DNA of 64,000 nt from Citreicoccus inhibens (lineage in GTDB: Bacteria > Myxococcota > Myxococcia > Myxococcales > Myxococcaceae). The translations under genes and the position numbers were made by a program. This document shows positions 10,501-17,229 of this stretch, piece after piece. Each line of letters opens with the position of its first letter. The first letter of the stretch is position 1. The notes under the pieces are model-generated. The model had not been told where the DNA came from, made no database searches, and worked only from the letters and a program-made list of their open reading frames with translations. The stretch covers positions 1-64,000 of the forward strand of contig NZ_JAHNZT010000008.1 of the NCBI RefSeq assembly GCF_019039035.1, read 5' to 3'.

Positions 10501-13500
10501 TGACGCGACCATGCAACAACCGAACATCCACGAGGACGTCCGCCCGCGTCGTTCCCCCCGGAGACAGCCAGAAATCAGGTGAGCAGGTCGAGAAGGAACT
10601 CCCCACGCTGTCGAAGCGGGTGTTGCCATTGGCATCCAGACGCGCCACCCACCGAGGCCCCAAGGGGATGTCCGCGCACGCAATGCTCATCGTGTTCGAC
10701 GCGAGCAGCGGGACCAACGTGGAGTACTGGCCCGAAGCCGCCGTCGTCGCCGAGGTGTCGACCGTGCTGGTGATGTCCACCCGGACGCCCTGGAACCGAG
10801 CGGAGCCCTGCAGCGGGTCCTTCTCTCCCTCCTCCGAGCTGTCCGACTCCTTCACGAGAGTCAGCTTCGCGCGCCGAGGAGGCCCACTGCCGGCGTCCTC
10901 GACAATGGGCTCTAGCTGCGCCTTCAGACGGATGGCACGCGTGTCAAACCGCGTCGTCCCCGTCAGGGTGAACGTGGTGGCCCCAGGCGCAAGCGTCACC
11001 TCCGTGAAGAGGTAAACCTCGTCCTCGCCCTGGACGTGCCACTCTTCCCCTGCCTCTGGAGCCAGACGCCCGCCCGTCGGAGAGATGCCCTCCACTGTCG
11101 CGGTAACGACCGTCGGCGCGCCTCCCGGTGTCCTCGTCGATGAATACTGCGCAGAGAACTCAAGCGGGAGCGTGTAGGGCAGCTCCACCTCCACCGTCTT
11201 CGACAACGACTCGGCAGCAGGTGTCTTCAGCGTCAGCGCGGTGAGGTCTTCTCTCGGTGTACGCACGACGCCCCAGACGCGAGACGTCCCGCCAGGGAAC
11301 GTGTCCAGGACTCCCAGCCCCACTCCCAGCGCAGCGCCCCATTGAGCATGGGCCGTACCAAGCACGGCCTCGCTCATCCGCTGCCACAGCGTGGGCGGAG
11401 AGCGGGCTGGCAGGAGTTCATTGAACCCCAGTCCGCCATCCGTCCCACCACCAGTGCTTCCCGGTACGCCACCGGCCCGAGCGATCGCGGCCTCGACCTG
11501 GAGCTGCTGCTCCGGCGTTATCTCCATGTAGCCGAAGTACTCGAATGAGGCCGAGGCCACGTCACCGTCTGAGACAATCCCCTCGGGGGTGACATGCCCG
11601 AAGCCCACTCGCTTGAGCGCGAGGCGCTTCTCATCCTGCGCGAGCAGCACCACCATCCGCCCCACCGCGAGCGATGTCCGATTGGGCAGCGTCAACTTCA
11701 CGGACTTCATGAAGTGAACCTGCTCGGGCCCCAGTTGCCACAACGCCGCCACCGCAGCGCGGTCCTCAATGGGCACTGGCCGCGCGTACGGCGGCAACTC
11801 CGTCGCAGTGAGGAAGCCCGATAACGAGCCGTCCACGAAGGACACGCCGCCAGCTGGCACCTCCAACGTCATGGCCCCCTGCGTGCCGTTGAAGCGAACC
11901 GTTCCACCACTCGTGCCATCCACAGCCTGCGCGGAAGCACTGTTCACGGCCACCAACATGATCGGCCGGTCCTTCGTCTCCTGCCCCGCCGAGACGACAA
12001 GACTGCGCCGAACCGTGGGCAGCACCCTGCCATCCGAGGTCGTCCCCCCCTCGAACCGAAGCACCACCACGCCCGGCTGGATGCCCAGCAGCGCCCAGTT
12101 GCCGTCTGGTCCCGTCCGATCCGACGCGTCCTGTCCCACGACTTGCACGCGGACGCCCGACAGCGGCTGAAAACGCTCGTCCAGCACCACGCCACGAACC
12201 ACCGTCAACGGGCGACGCACCGTGAACTCGCTAGAGAACGTGGCCTGCTGGTCTGGCCCTTGGCCGGCCTTCATGCCGCTCACCTTCACGATGACGCGCT
12301 CGCCCACGGGGAGGGCCTTGCGCGCCACGAAGGTCATCGTCTGACCTCCGGGCGCCAGCGAATAGCCGCCCTCCAGGAGTTCGCCGCGTGCCCGCACTTC
12401 GAAGTGTTGCGCTGCGGTCGTCTCATCCACGGGCTTGTTGAAGGCCACGCTCACCAGCGCATCCGTCTCCACGCCCTCCGTGCCCGAGGCCGGATCCACC
12501 CCGGTCACTGCCAGTGGCTCCTGCGTCGCGTCGCGGTAGCGCACCGTCACTCGCGCCGAGCTAGAGAGCCCCTGCGCATCCGTCGCGGTGACATCAATCG
12601 CGTTCTCGCCCAGGGACAGGGGCACCTGCGCCTCATAGACACCGGGCGACACCAATGCCGCGGCTCCCGTGCCGATGGAAACCGAGGACACCTGCGACGC
12701 GGAGGACACCCGAGCGCGCACCATGACAATGGGCTGCTCGGCCTGTGTGCCATCCAGCGGCGACAAGATCGTCACCACCGGGGCAACGCTTGGAATGAAC
12801 AGGTGTTGCACCAGCTCGCGGTGGTTCCCCGCCAGATCCTCCGCGACGAGCTCAATGTCGTTGTTGCCCGCTTGGAGCGACAGCGCCACCGAGAAGCCTC
12901 CGGCCACAACCGGCACCGAAATGCCCCGCACCGTCAGGCTCGCGAGGTTCGCGTCCCCCACGGTCCCTTGGAGGAGATACGGGCTCTCCGAGACCAACGC
13001 GGGGTTGCTCGCAGGCCGAGTCACCTGGAGATAGGGCGCCGTGCGATCCACCGTCACTGTGCGCTGAGCCGCAGCTGTTCGCCCCATCGCGTCCGTTACT
13101 TGAATGGACAGGGATTGCGTTCCTTCCAACAGCGCCAGGGAGGCGCTGAAGTGCCGAGACGACACTGCGGCGGGCGCGCCATTCACCGTCACCTGGAGCG
13201 GGAGCACGCCCTCGTCCACCCGGCCTGTCACGGCGAAGCGCATTCCTCCCACCATGGTGCCGTCCGCGGGAGCCTCCACCACCAGTGACGGGGGCGCCTC
13301 GACGGTGCCGGCATCCCGTACGGGAGTGCCCGCATCCGTCCCCGAAACTCCAGCATCCTGCTGGGGCGGCGTTCCTGCATCGGCACTCCCCAAGCGGACC
13401 AGGTTCAACGTGGACTGCGCGGACTGCCCCAGCCGGTCCTCCACACGAACGAGCACCGCCCTGGGGCCTACGGGCACATCCAACGTGTGCGCGAAGCGAC

Positions 13501-16378
13501 CGCCTGCGCCCACTGGAACCGCGACACCATCGACCGTGAGCCGAGGTGTGTCCGTGGGGTCCCCAACGGTCGCCTCCCCCCGTACCGTGACGAAGGACTC
13601 CGTAAACCGGTACCCCTCGGGAGGATCCGTCACCACCAAGGTGGGAGCAGCCGTGCCCACCGAGAGAACCCGCGTGACGGTGGAGGTATTGCCCGCCGCG
13701 TCGGTCGCGCTCACCACCACCTCGCGCTGGCCGGACTGCAGGACATACGTGGTGGAGAAGGCCCCGCCCCCCTCCAGCACCACCGGCGAGCCCCCGATCT
13801 TCACTGTCAACTCAGTCAAGTCGGTTGCGGTTCCGGATACCGCCACCGAGTTTCCCGTCACCGGGAAATGATCAATGGGCGCAGTCACAGTCAACGCCGG
13901 CGCCACGGTGTCTTTCACCAATTGAAACGACAACGCGGTCGAGTTGCCCGCATCGTCAAAAGCAATCACCTCGAACGCATTGCCACCTTCCATGAGTGGC
14001 ACCACCGCTCGGTATTTGCTGTCCGGTCCCCGAACCATCGGGATACCACCCAGTCGCACTTCCCCCAGGGGGCCGTCATCGGTCGCGCGAACCACGACGC
14101 TGACCTCGGACGATTGCGTCACAAGGTTTGTCGAGGGCGACTCCAGCACCACCGTTGGAGCCACCGTGTCGACCGCGAAGTGGACCGTCACTCCGCGCTC
14201 GTTCCCCAATGCGTCCCGAGCCGTGACGACCAGCAAGTGAGTCCCCGTGGCAGAGATATGGCCACCATTGATGAAGGGCTGGCCATCCAGCGTCGCCGAG
14301 ACCTCCGCCGCATGGGCATCCGTCGCGGAGAACGTCACCTGAACGGGGACTCGGTAGCGAGCGCCGTCAGCCACACCCACGATGGAGATCTCGGGCGCAG
14401 TCGCATCGATCGTGAAATGCGCCACGGCGGTCCGCTGATTGCCCGCCAGATCCTCCGCCCTCACTTCCAACAGATACGCACCATCCGCGGTGACGCGAGT
14501 TCCGCTCACGAACGGCGCCCCATTCAAAGTCGCCCCGACCAGCTTCAGGTTCGCATCCGATGCGCTGAAGGTGGGCGTCACCGCCTCGGCCACCAGACTG
14601 TTCTCGATGACCCCCGCCAGCGCGACCACCGGAGGCGTGAAGTCGAGCGTGAAGTGGCGTGTGGCCTTCGTCTGGTTCCCCGCCTTGTCCGTCGCGGTGA
14701 CTTCAAAACTGTGCGCGCCCTCGGTCGAGACCAGGTCTCCACTCACGAATGGCTGGCCATCCAGGGTCGCCACCGGCGCCGCGTCCACGAGGTTCGCGTC
14801 GTCCACAGTGTACGTGACGACCACAGGCTGATTCCGATGGCTCCCCTCTTCGGGGCCGAGCACCGTCACGCTCGGGGGAACAGAATCGAGCGTGAAACGC
14901 AGCGTGGTCACACTGAAATTCCCAGCCCGGTCCTTCGCGACGATCTCCAGAGTGTGCAACCCATCACCACTGATGGGCGTTCCTTTGACGTACCCCACTC
15001 CATCGAGGGTGTAGGTATCCACCTCAAGGAACTGAGTCTCAATGTTGATGGCGGGCGTGACTGGCCCCCTCGCAAACGCCCCATCCTGGATGCCCGAGAC
15101 AGTGATGACCGGCCCCGTGACGAGAATGGTGAAGCGGACGCGCTTGATCGCCACGCGTCCTACCTGATCTGTCGCCGTCACCAACAGCTCGTGCGGTCCA
15201 TGAGCACTCACCGCGGTTCCCTGCATCCAGGGATTACCATCTAGCGTCGCCGACGACGTGGCCAAATAGCCTCCAGTCACCGACCAGGACGGCGTCACGG
15301 GCCCCCGTGTTACCAGCCCTTCCGTTACACCCGATACCTCAATGACGGGCGCCTGCCCTTCCAACACCACTGCCCGACACACACGGGAGATGTTCCCGCA
15401 GGCATCCATCGCGGATGCAGTAACGGCATTCAGCCCCTCAACGAGGGGAACATCAGCCTGATACCCATGGTCACCAACAATACTCGCGGGTGCCCCTGCG
15501 ACGAGAACTTCAGTTGCCTCCGGACCGAATGTACCTGATGCGGAGATGGGAGAACTCGTAAAGAAAGAGCCATTCGACGGCTCGTACATCGTCAGCATCG
15601 GAGGCAGCGTATCAACATCAAACACAGACACACGCACACTCGAGCCCTGCGCATTCCGAGCAAACACGAATAATGTATTCTCCCCCTCTTCCAGCGTTAC
15701 GGGCACCAGTCGGACTGCGTCCCCCGATTCAGGCAGCTCAATATTCGCCCCATTGAGTGCAATTTGGACTGACCCAACAGCCCCGACCGGCGCCAACATC
15801 AAAACAGGCAATGACCCAGGCCCATGTGAATAGAACGTCTGCGTGATCGAGTTCTTGAGTTCACGCAGCGTTCCGGTGTCAGCCATGACACATGGAAGCA
15901 GGTCCAGAGATGCCACTGCGACGCGAACCCGGCCGCCCCCTGTTGCAGAGACGACCAACTGATTGAGTCCCGCGGTCGGGACAGCTGCCCCTCGAACAAA
16001 CAAGGGAGTCCCTGACGAAATAGAGCCAAGGGACTCCCCGTTAAGCTGCACGGTCGCAGACTGCACCTCATCGTGCCCCTGACCATCTCCATTCTGAACA
16101 ACAACAATAACTGGCTCTCCGAGCAGGCGATGAAACTGTGCTGTCCCCTGGCTACCGCCCGGCACAACCATTACACCGCCCAGCCAAGACATATCGACAG
16201 ATTCGAGGACCTCGGCCGCACAGGCAGGCGCGAGGTCCTGAGCCGAGAGCTTCATCCGCGTGGAGGCCTTCGTCGCCCGGGACTTCGGCTCGACGGGCTC
16301 AGACTTCCGCGGACATCCCGCGAGCAGCACCAGTGCCAGGACTCCCCAACCCCACACCCAAGCTCGGCTCTTCATCAC
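1589..16378 (-). CDS. Giant Rhs-repeat lipoprotein with Ig-like stalk and JAMM-like toxin tip
   Basis: This is a protein of about 4,930 residues. The N-terminus is a lipoprotein signal (GVLALVLLAGC lipobox, Cys near residue 22). Residues from about 200 to 1280 are tandem Ig-like domains with D-AGN motifs. An SbsA-type Ig domain lies at about 1290-1390 and a carboxypeptidase-regulatory-like domain at about 1393-1460. A long region of mixed beta domains follows. The Rhs entry (LASGLLSFTHEDFSVPF...TRTYNNQS) is at about 2725-2785, YD-RHS repeats run to about 4460, and the RHS core (GRFLSEDPIG...YANGNPIRFIDPDG) ends near 4545. A Gly/Ala-rich hydrophobic linker and the toxin tip (about 4779-4929) complete it. 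Its start overlaps the upstream foldase stop (GTG 16378 or, more likely, ATG 16375). By family knowledge the RHS repeats form a shell around the C-terminal toxin. A lipid anchor implies surface display rather than T6SS loading. The immunity gene follows after 12 bp. Confidence 0.93.
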   Translation of the reverse strand: MMKSRAWVWGWGVLALVLLAGCPRKSEPVEPKSRATKASTRMKLSAQDLAPACAAEVLESVDMSWLGGVMVVPGGSQGTAQFHRLLGEPVIVVVQNGDGQGHDEVQSATVQLNGESLGSISSGTPLFVRGAAVPTAGLNQLVVSATGGGRVRVAVASLDLLPCVMADTGTLRELKNSITQTFYSHGPGSLPVLMLAPVGAVGSVQIALNGANIELPESGDAVRLVPVTLEEGENTLFVFARNAQGSSVRVSVFDVDTLPPMLTMYEPSNGSFFTSSPISASGTFGPEATEVLVAGAPASIVGDHGYQADVPLVEGLNAVTASAMDACGNISRVCRAVVLEGQAPVIEVSGVTEGLVTRGPVTPSWSVTGGYLATSSATLDGNPWMQGTAVSAHGPHELLVTATDQVGRVAIKRVRFTILVTGPVITVSGIQDGAFARGPVTPAINIETQFLEVDTYTLDGVGYVKGTPISGDGLHTLEIVAKDRAGNFSVTTLRFTLDSVPPSVTVLGPEEGSHRNQPVVVTYTVDDANLVDAAPVATLDGQPFVSGDLVSTEGAHSFEVTATDKAGNQTKATRHFTLDFTPPVVALAGVIENSLVAEAVTPTFSASDANLKLVGATLNGAPFVSGTRVTADGAYLLEVRAEDLAGNQRTAVAHFTIDATAPEISIVGVADGARYRVPVQVTFSATDAHAAEVSATLDGQPFINGGHISATGTHLLVVTARDALGNERGVTVHFAVDTVAPTVVLESPSTNLVTQSSEVSVVVRATDDGPLGEVRLGGIPMVRGPDSKYRAVVPLMEGGNAFEVIAFDDAGNSTALSFQLVKDTVAPALTVTAPIDHFPVTGNSVAVSGTATDLTELTVKIGGSPVVLEGGGAFSTTYVLQSGQREVVVSATDAAGNTSTVTRVLSVGTAAPTLVVTDPPEGYRFTESFVTVRGEATVGDPTDTPRLTVDGVAVPVGAGGRFAHTLDVPVGPRAVLVRVEDRLGQSAQSTLNLVRLGSADAGTPPQQDAGVSGTDAGTPVRDAGTVEAPPSLVVEAPADGTMVGGMRFAVTGRVDEGVLPLQVTVNGAPAAVSSRHFSASLALLEGTQSLSIQVTDAMGRTAAAQRTVTVDRTAPYLQVTRPASNPALVSESPYLLQGTVGDANLASLTVRGISVPVVAGGFSVALSLQAGNNDIELVAEDLAGNHRELVQHLFIPSVAPVVTILSPLDGTQAEQPIVMVRARVSSASQVSSVSIGTGAAALVSPGVYEAQVPLSLGENAIDVTATDAQGLSSSARVTVRYRDATQEPLAVTGVDPASGTEGVETDALVSVAFNKPVDETTAAQHFEVRARGELLEGGYSLAPGGQTMTFVARKALPVGERVIVKVSGMKAGQGPDQQATFSSEFTVRRPLTVVRGVVLDERFQPLSGVRVQVVGQDASDRTGPDGNWALLGIQPGVVVLRFEGGTTSDGRVLPTVRRSLVVSAGQETKDRPIMLVAVNSASAQAVDGTSGGTVRFNGTQGAMTLEVPAGGVSFVDGSLSGFLTATELPPYARPVPIEDRAAVAALWQLGPEQVHFMKSVKLTLPNRTSLAVGRMVVLLAQDEKRLALKRVGFGHVTPEGIVSDGDVASASFEYFGYMEITPEQQLQVEAAIARAGGVPGSTGGGTDGGLGFNELLPARSPPTLWQRMSEAVLGTAHAQWGAALGVGLGVLDTFPGGTSRVWGVVRTPREDLTALTLKTPAAESLSKTVEVELPYTLPLEFSAQYSSTRTPGGAPTVVTATVEGISPTGGRLAPEAGEEWHVQGEDEVYLFTEVTLAPGATTFTLTGTTRFDTRAIRLKAQLEPIVEDAGSGPPRRAKLTLVKESDSSEEGEKDPLQGSARFQGVRVDITSTVDTSATTAASGQYSTLVPLLASNTMSIACADIPLGPRWVARLDANGNTRFDSVGSSFSTCSPDFWLSPGGTTRADVLVDVRLLHGRVTFKTKDGSPVPGICKGVTQTTVDPVSGQLRTVSEDDAATTEVHFFREDDLEHPLAKYAVTRPLAEVCEDAQHPPQRAQGEYSRVRLGPTHGVSRATRERCQELEASGQKTEADKQFFRAECGGTSGSFLWLVPGDRLVVFAVNHATGYAGMSTVTVPPASTSTRGADGLCAADANGLLKIQEGDQTFSISHCTQAELGIPGDVDLYPPEIDVRVQRRAQDDGFKQSAAAHLIRTGGAGTTRDDAVQVVTHWRVRRAKQGAPRTGEDGGVPGADAGGATCVRGFMSDGGICAPGVLTDDDARDGTPLEVYCSELAPTASPVQWATCLKDDQELRDVPKGVPALEGQIVRVTGTAVEQPAVTTFQVAPGQNTVNIQASLRMVNQEGKQKTLNNLVRANYYLHVVGNRLLERDRDGDGYVSPAENEATPPHFEEPNPRGTNPPGLPARALFLKSVFRRLDSAGAVSDQYDYAREHEFRVLALDSPKVTATGSAGSRPLETGPNALPESSPQDLSYEFLASLLAPEDPGRAGTLSGDYRVRLGSDQFGIDCPLTLDASAHTITASCGGDSLADVLSASDILYVELYLSGNAENVLYRFNFQGLAARKDDLTVSMSYTADAAVEKSLPDGTPAVGRPISRPAMADFMLDPAKITAGVVKLCLNEGCAPEAENLLKEVSVQRQPDGKYTVTDTGRGSIKAELQQSRSMTAAGTRRFRLPLPAYLARGRMPGNKEAAFALYLVVDPVAPKKERLVRGLGRPLGSFTSSNAAPVGQPTLNGVNLASGLLSFTHEDFSVPFLAGSMGFTRTYNNQSNEMRPLGVGWTHNYEGWVREEEVGRYLVVINGQAFAFPACAKDVRAGHAGSVTSCKTDNSHGHELTVDAPLELPDETQRADKVVFTTSTGERFEFNRPAQGAQSEGRRRWLLTRYADAHGRENGLGWTTLTYDGQTDMVRTVQRLGEKGSLALSFEYEPIVAAGPHPLPELVQLSKQSVVQWLKSVSLMSGVTELYKVTFSRDDRGNLTRAVRTPGEPSQIYAYSYVPLSSSVSANDRWNSSNELETARIIHGATETADEPTVWRAAYYRNVTSPPYVHLTALELVSGVKESGMKDGQLSINYGARTRSVTLPDNVPVSLTLNDSGNYKVMATPAGAGTARWGSDDRGGPVFQTASIARSLRTVERTPNDRLQLLEQRLTRVPAGSAPVRGLPTDGTLTQHVWNPQFGVPEATSVSTGEGLVTMQSPRSANGELQSLSVKKGQDTQTVMSNAVYDADGILLSYRDSAGRLVQFAQFNALGQPQLSVLTLAPVTTGLATLTRTLTYDSYGRLLSASENETGALTAYRYDALGRQLGFTRQGTPSESWSYAYQETSEPDGTLVLAVTEALNKATSGTSANHQRTMRYVDGVLDSESFQVGNPAREVTRSYAYAQGGRLARVVDEMGHPHHYFYDESGNLTQVKVELREGLLSEAVYSRDVEGNPIETTDSLGRKTKIDYDGLGRPVSWDWGENDVETVQLDAQGNELRRTQGSHGQVMTTLDPMGHSQRVDSVSPTGAVHASRLFDSAGRLTRLEDRESGLVETYVYGDVLGRLTERKRVVKTTTGELTQLETRTYTTGPLKVVVSRVIDENAQAKRTETETQFLDPAGRVLEVHRSVDGQPSVEKFEYTERGQVWSYTSPTNAVTKTYYDPLGNKTQEVDAEGFSSVYELDNAGRVHVENRPDVHFTCTYDYDELGRLSTKTIAAYKSTPQMKWAYDYSVADQQVTETAILGDGNTIITKRKENSRGRLVNLEVSGGGTTRTLDVTWDGPWALSREVKEGSGWTAKTEYRERDDQGRALHELETWASGTQSYLYETTTAWMNRTATQTQKDTVSGETYTQVSTYKMDSLGNVLSRAIGSETDTWEYDASGKVLKAQPSGAQPTTYSYVDGVLKTERFGAAAATGLEETKYTYYNDGQLQKREDPDGRETLYEYWPRGLLKTRRYGKLGDYDGTQYAYDANGSVVKVSFAYGTADEKVWEYERGARGELLGVTQSGSTNSFEYAYDGLLRLTKVTPPIGSPTAEQTYAYDSLGRQVLRTRGSARWQTTWAAGVAVQVDGNGDTIRTLMDGRGRASTVTYEPGPASAGNTTLTSVTLRYTGADQPWKMLESRGASGTVESAYHYDARRRLWKQSRGTEDVTFGYATNGQRNSVKSAAGTVGYGFDSLDRINAVTGPAGISALEWEAGGARLLAVKGSNVVERRCYDSRGRMKAILNGTKDAACSVLSSAPDRYSLFEYEYDGRGNRLKETYQGAAGTDTEVTEYGYDDADRLAGVRYPGGKAVLYRLADDGTRLQEKETASGYAGALSLSSSSFGNQIADRHWRYTFDARGGLEGVFNELESDESRKRLVTYVTDVSGRVTSEKSASIQKAYGWDGAGRLAKVVVTPTGGSSVTTAYTYGWDGLRVQRKTGTASLSTYQWGDGELLEERLPGPSALVYTRALGLVIGVGSERILHDGLGSAVGRVNAGGILAESRYDAWGGYRSDTAPTSTQSSIGYTGHAWDADVGLTYAQQRWYNSGTGRFLSEDPIGAGSFLAVPTGMQTWLYANGNPIRFIDPDGQAPGDTIEDYRRALTAKKLADQGMLAHPSQSREQLEAAATWAHAGFPLATLLTQSEQAVQDTREAVIGASKGLIIAATMGLVGGAGTAAESLATRWGLGRAATLALGVGLEAGEGFLLGGLGDSAEQGVELAVDGRNSFDLSQTLDVSIRGAVLGGGFRLALGSLRFLPAARTEPGSGVMSRSEGAKALVGEASGEVSSSVATGVLREPGDPVGDLLYGGKVGENLPGSRGVRIPRRPTVAEMRNLTRKHNGIEFSVTYTYGPGRNGGGGYYTLYSGDAGAVSAGAIDAKTMLIFHTHPRGVTVASGDVVFRNGMLVAFEGDQAALWEKQWVGSPQRSSVVVPLEDVRGNVNPPFRFSIDEHNMDYDRNAGGAVKWLRSQAERGTIR
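1592..2044 (-). other. C-terminal toxin tip of the Rhs protein, JAMM/JAB-like
   Basis: These are the last 151 residues, beginning RPTVAEMRNLTRKHNG. The stretch contains an upstream Glu (HNGIEF, about residue 4796) and MLIFHTHPRG (His 4838 and 4840), followed by V-A-S-G-D (Ser 4848, Asp 4850). E...HxHP...S-x(1-2)-D is the metal-binding signature of JAB/MPN+ (JAMM) domains, which occur as polymorphic toxin tips (Toxin-JAB1 and relatives). The Ser-Asp spacing is one residue shorter than the usual S-x-x-D. If active it would be a zinc isopeptidase or amidase. The segment has visibly lower GC than the RHS repeats, the usual mark of a swapped-in tip. Confidence 0.6.
2745..8190 (-). repeat. RHS/YD repeat region and RHS core of the toxin shell
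   Basis: The region opens with the DUF6531-like entry (SGLLSFTHEDFSVPF, GVGWTHNYEGW). It continues as dozens of degenerate units of about 20 residues of the form YD-x-GR-L with G-x-x-x-x-x-Y/W (for example YDALGRQLGFTRQG, YDGLLRLTKVT, YGFDSLDRINAV). It ends in the conserved RHS-associated core (YTGHAWDADVGLTYAQQRWY, then GRFLSEDPIG and IDPDG). In studied Rhs and Tc proteins this region folds into a hollow cocoon, and the core's DPxG/DPDG region marks autoproteolysis and the toxin junction. The boundary between conserved shell and variable tip therefore lies just downstream on the gene, near 2745. Confidence 0.9.
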
Positions 16379-17229
16379 TGCTCCCCCTCAGCCTTCTTCG
16401 TCCCCACCACACCCGACAGCCGCTCCGGGTAGCGCCGAACCGGAATGTCTTCTCGCAACCGGCGCATGAGCATCTCCTCGGCCTCATGACGAGCCTCTGC
16501 TGCCATCTGCCCACGCACCTCCTGGAACGTCGGAAGCACGGTCCGCGGCGCTTCCAAGGCTCGTGCGACGTGGAGCCCGAAGTCCGTCTCGAATGGCTCG
16601 GACACTTCACCTGGCTTCAGGGCGACCACAGCGCCGAAGAAGCGGGCATCAACCTGTCCCTCGCGCACGAGTCCCAGGTCTCCGCCCAGCGCCCCTGTCA
16701 CGGTGTCCTCGGACAATTCGCGCGCAACGGCTGCGAAGTCCGCCCCGCTCACAATGCGGGCATGCGCCGCATTGATCTTCGCTTGCGCCTCAGCCCGCGC
16801 CCGACGATCCGCGCCCATGGCGAGCCGGACCACAATGTGGGCCACATGCACTTCCCGACGCGCCAATCCTTCTCGACGCGCCTCATACCGCGCGCTCAGG
16901 GACTCTTCGGTAGAGGTCTCACGCGCGACGCGGTCGAGGTACGCATTCGCGATCACCTCGCGACGTGCAGCCTCAACCCGTGCCGCAACCTCGGGGTCCT
17001 TCAGGAACTCGTCCTCCCGAGCCTTCTCGACGAGCAGCGTCCGCTCGACCACGGCATCGAGCGCACCCTCCACCGCCCCAGCCCCTTCGTGCGTCTGAAG
17101 CCACAGCGCCACATCCGCCCGAGTCACCGGCGTTCGCCCCACCTTCGCCACCACGTCGGCGGAGTCGCACCCCACGCCCCCCCACCCCAACACACCCACC
17201 AGAACCACCCCCAACAGCCCCTGATTCAC
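16375..17229 (-). CDS. Parvulin-type peptidyl-prolyl isomerase lipoprotein, catalytic-looking
   Basis: This 284-residue protein starts at GTG 17229, overlapping the stop of the 9,679-residue gene (GTGA). It has an N-terminal lipoprotein signal (VLGWGGVGC-D). Asp after the lipid-carrying Cys would, by the classical +2 rule, favour retention at the inner membrane. An N-terminal SurA-like helical region is followed by a parvulin (PpiC) domain at about residues 125-245: VHVAHIVVRL, a GADFAAVARELSED segment, GALGGDLG, LKPGEVSEPFETDFGLH. Both His positions of the parvulin active site (AHI and FGLH) are present, so prolyl isomerase activity is plausible. It sits between two giant secreted proteins and probably helps fold them in the periplasm. 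Confidence 0.9.
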   Translation of the reverse strand: MNQGLLGVVLVGVLGWGGVGCDSADVVAKVGRTPVTRADVALWLQTHEGAGAVEGALDAVVERTLLVEKAREDEFLKDPEVAARVEAARREVIANAYLDRVARETSTEESLSARYEARREGLARREVHVAHIVVRLAMGADRRARAEAQAKINAAHARIVSGADFAAVARELSEDTVTGALGGDLGLVREGQVDARFFGAVVALKPGEVSEPFETDFGLHVARALEAPRTVLPTFQEVRGQMAAEARHEAEEMLMRRLREDIPVRRYPERLSGVVGTKKAEGEQ

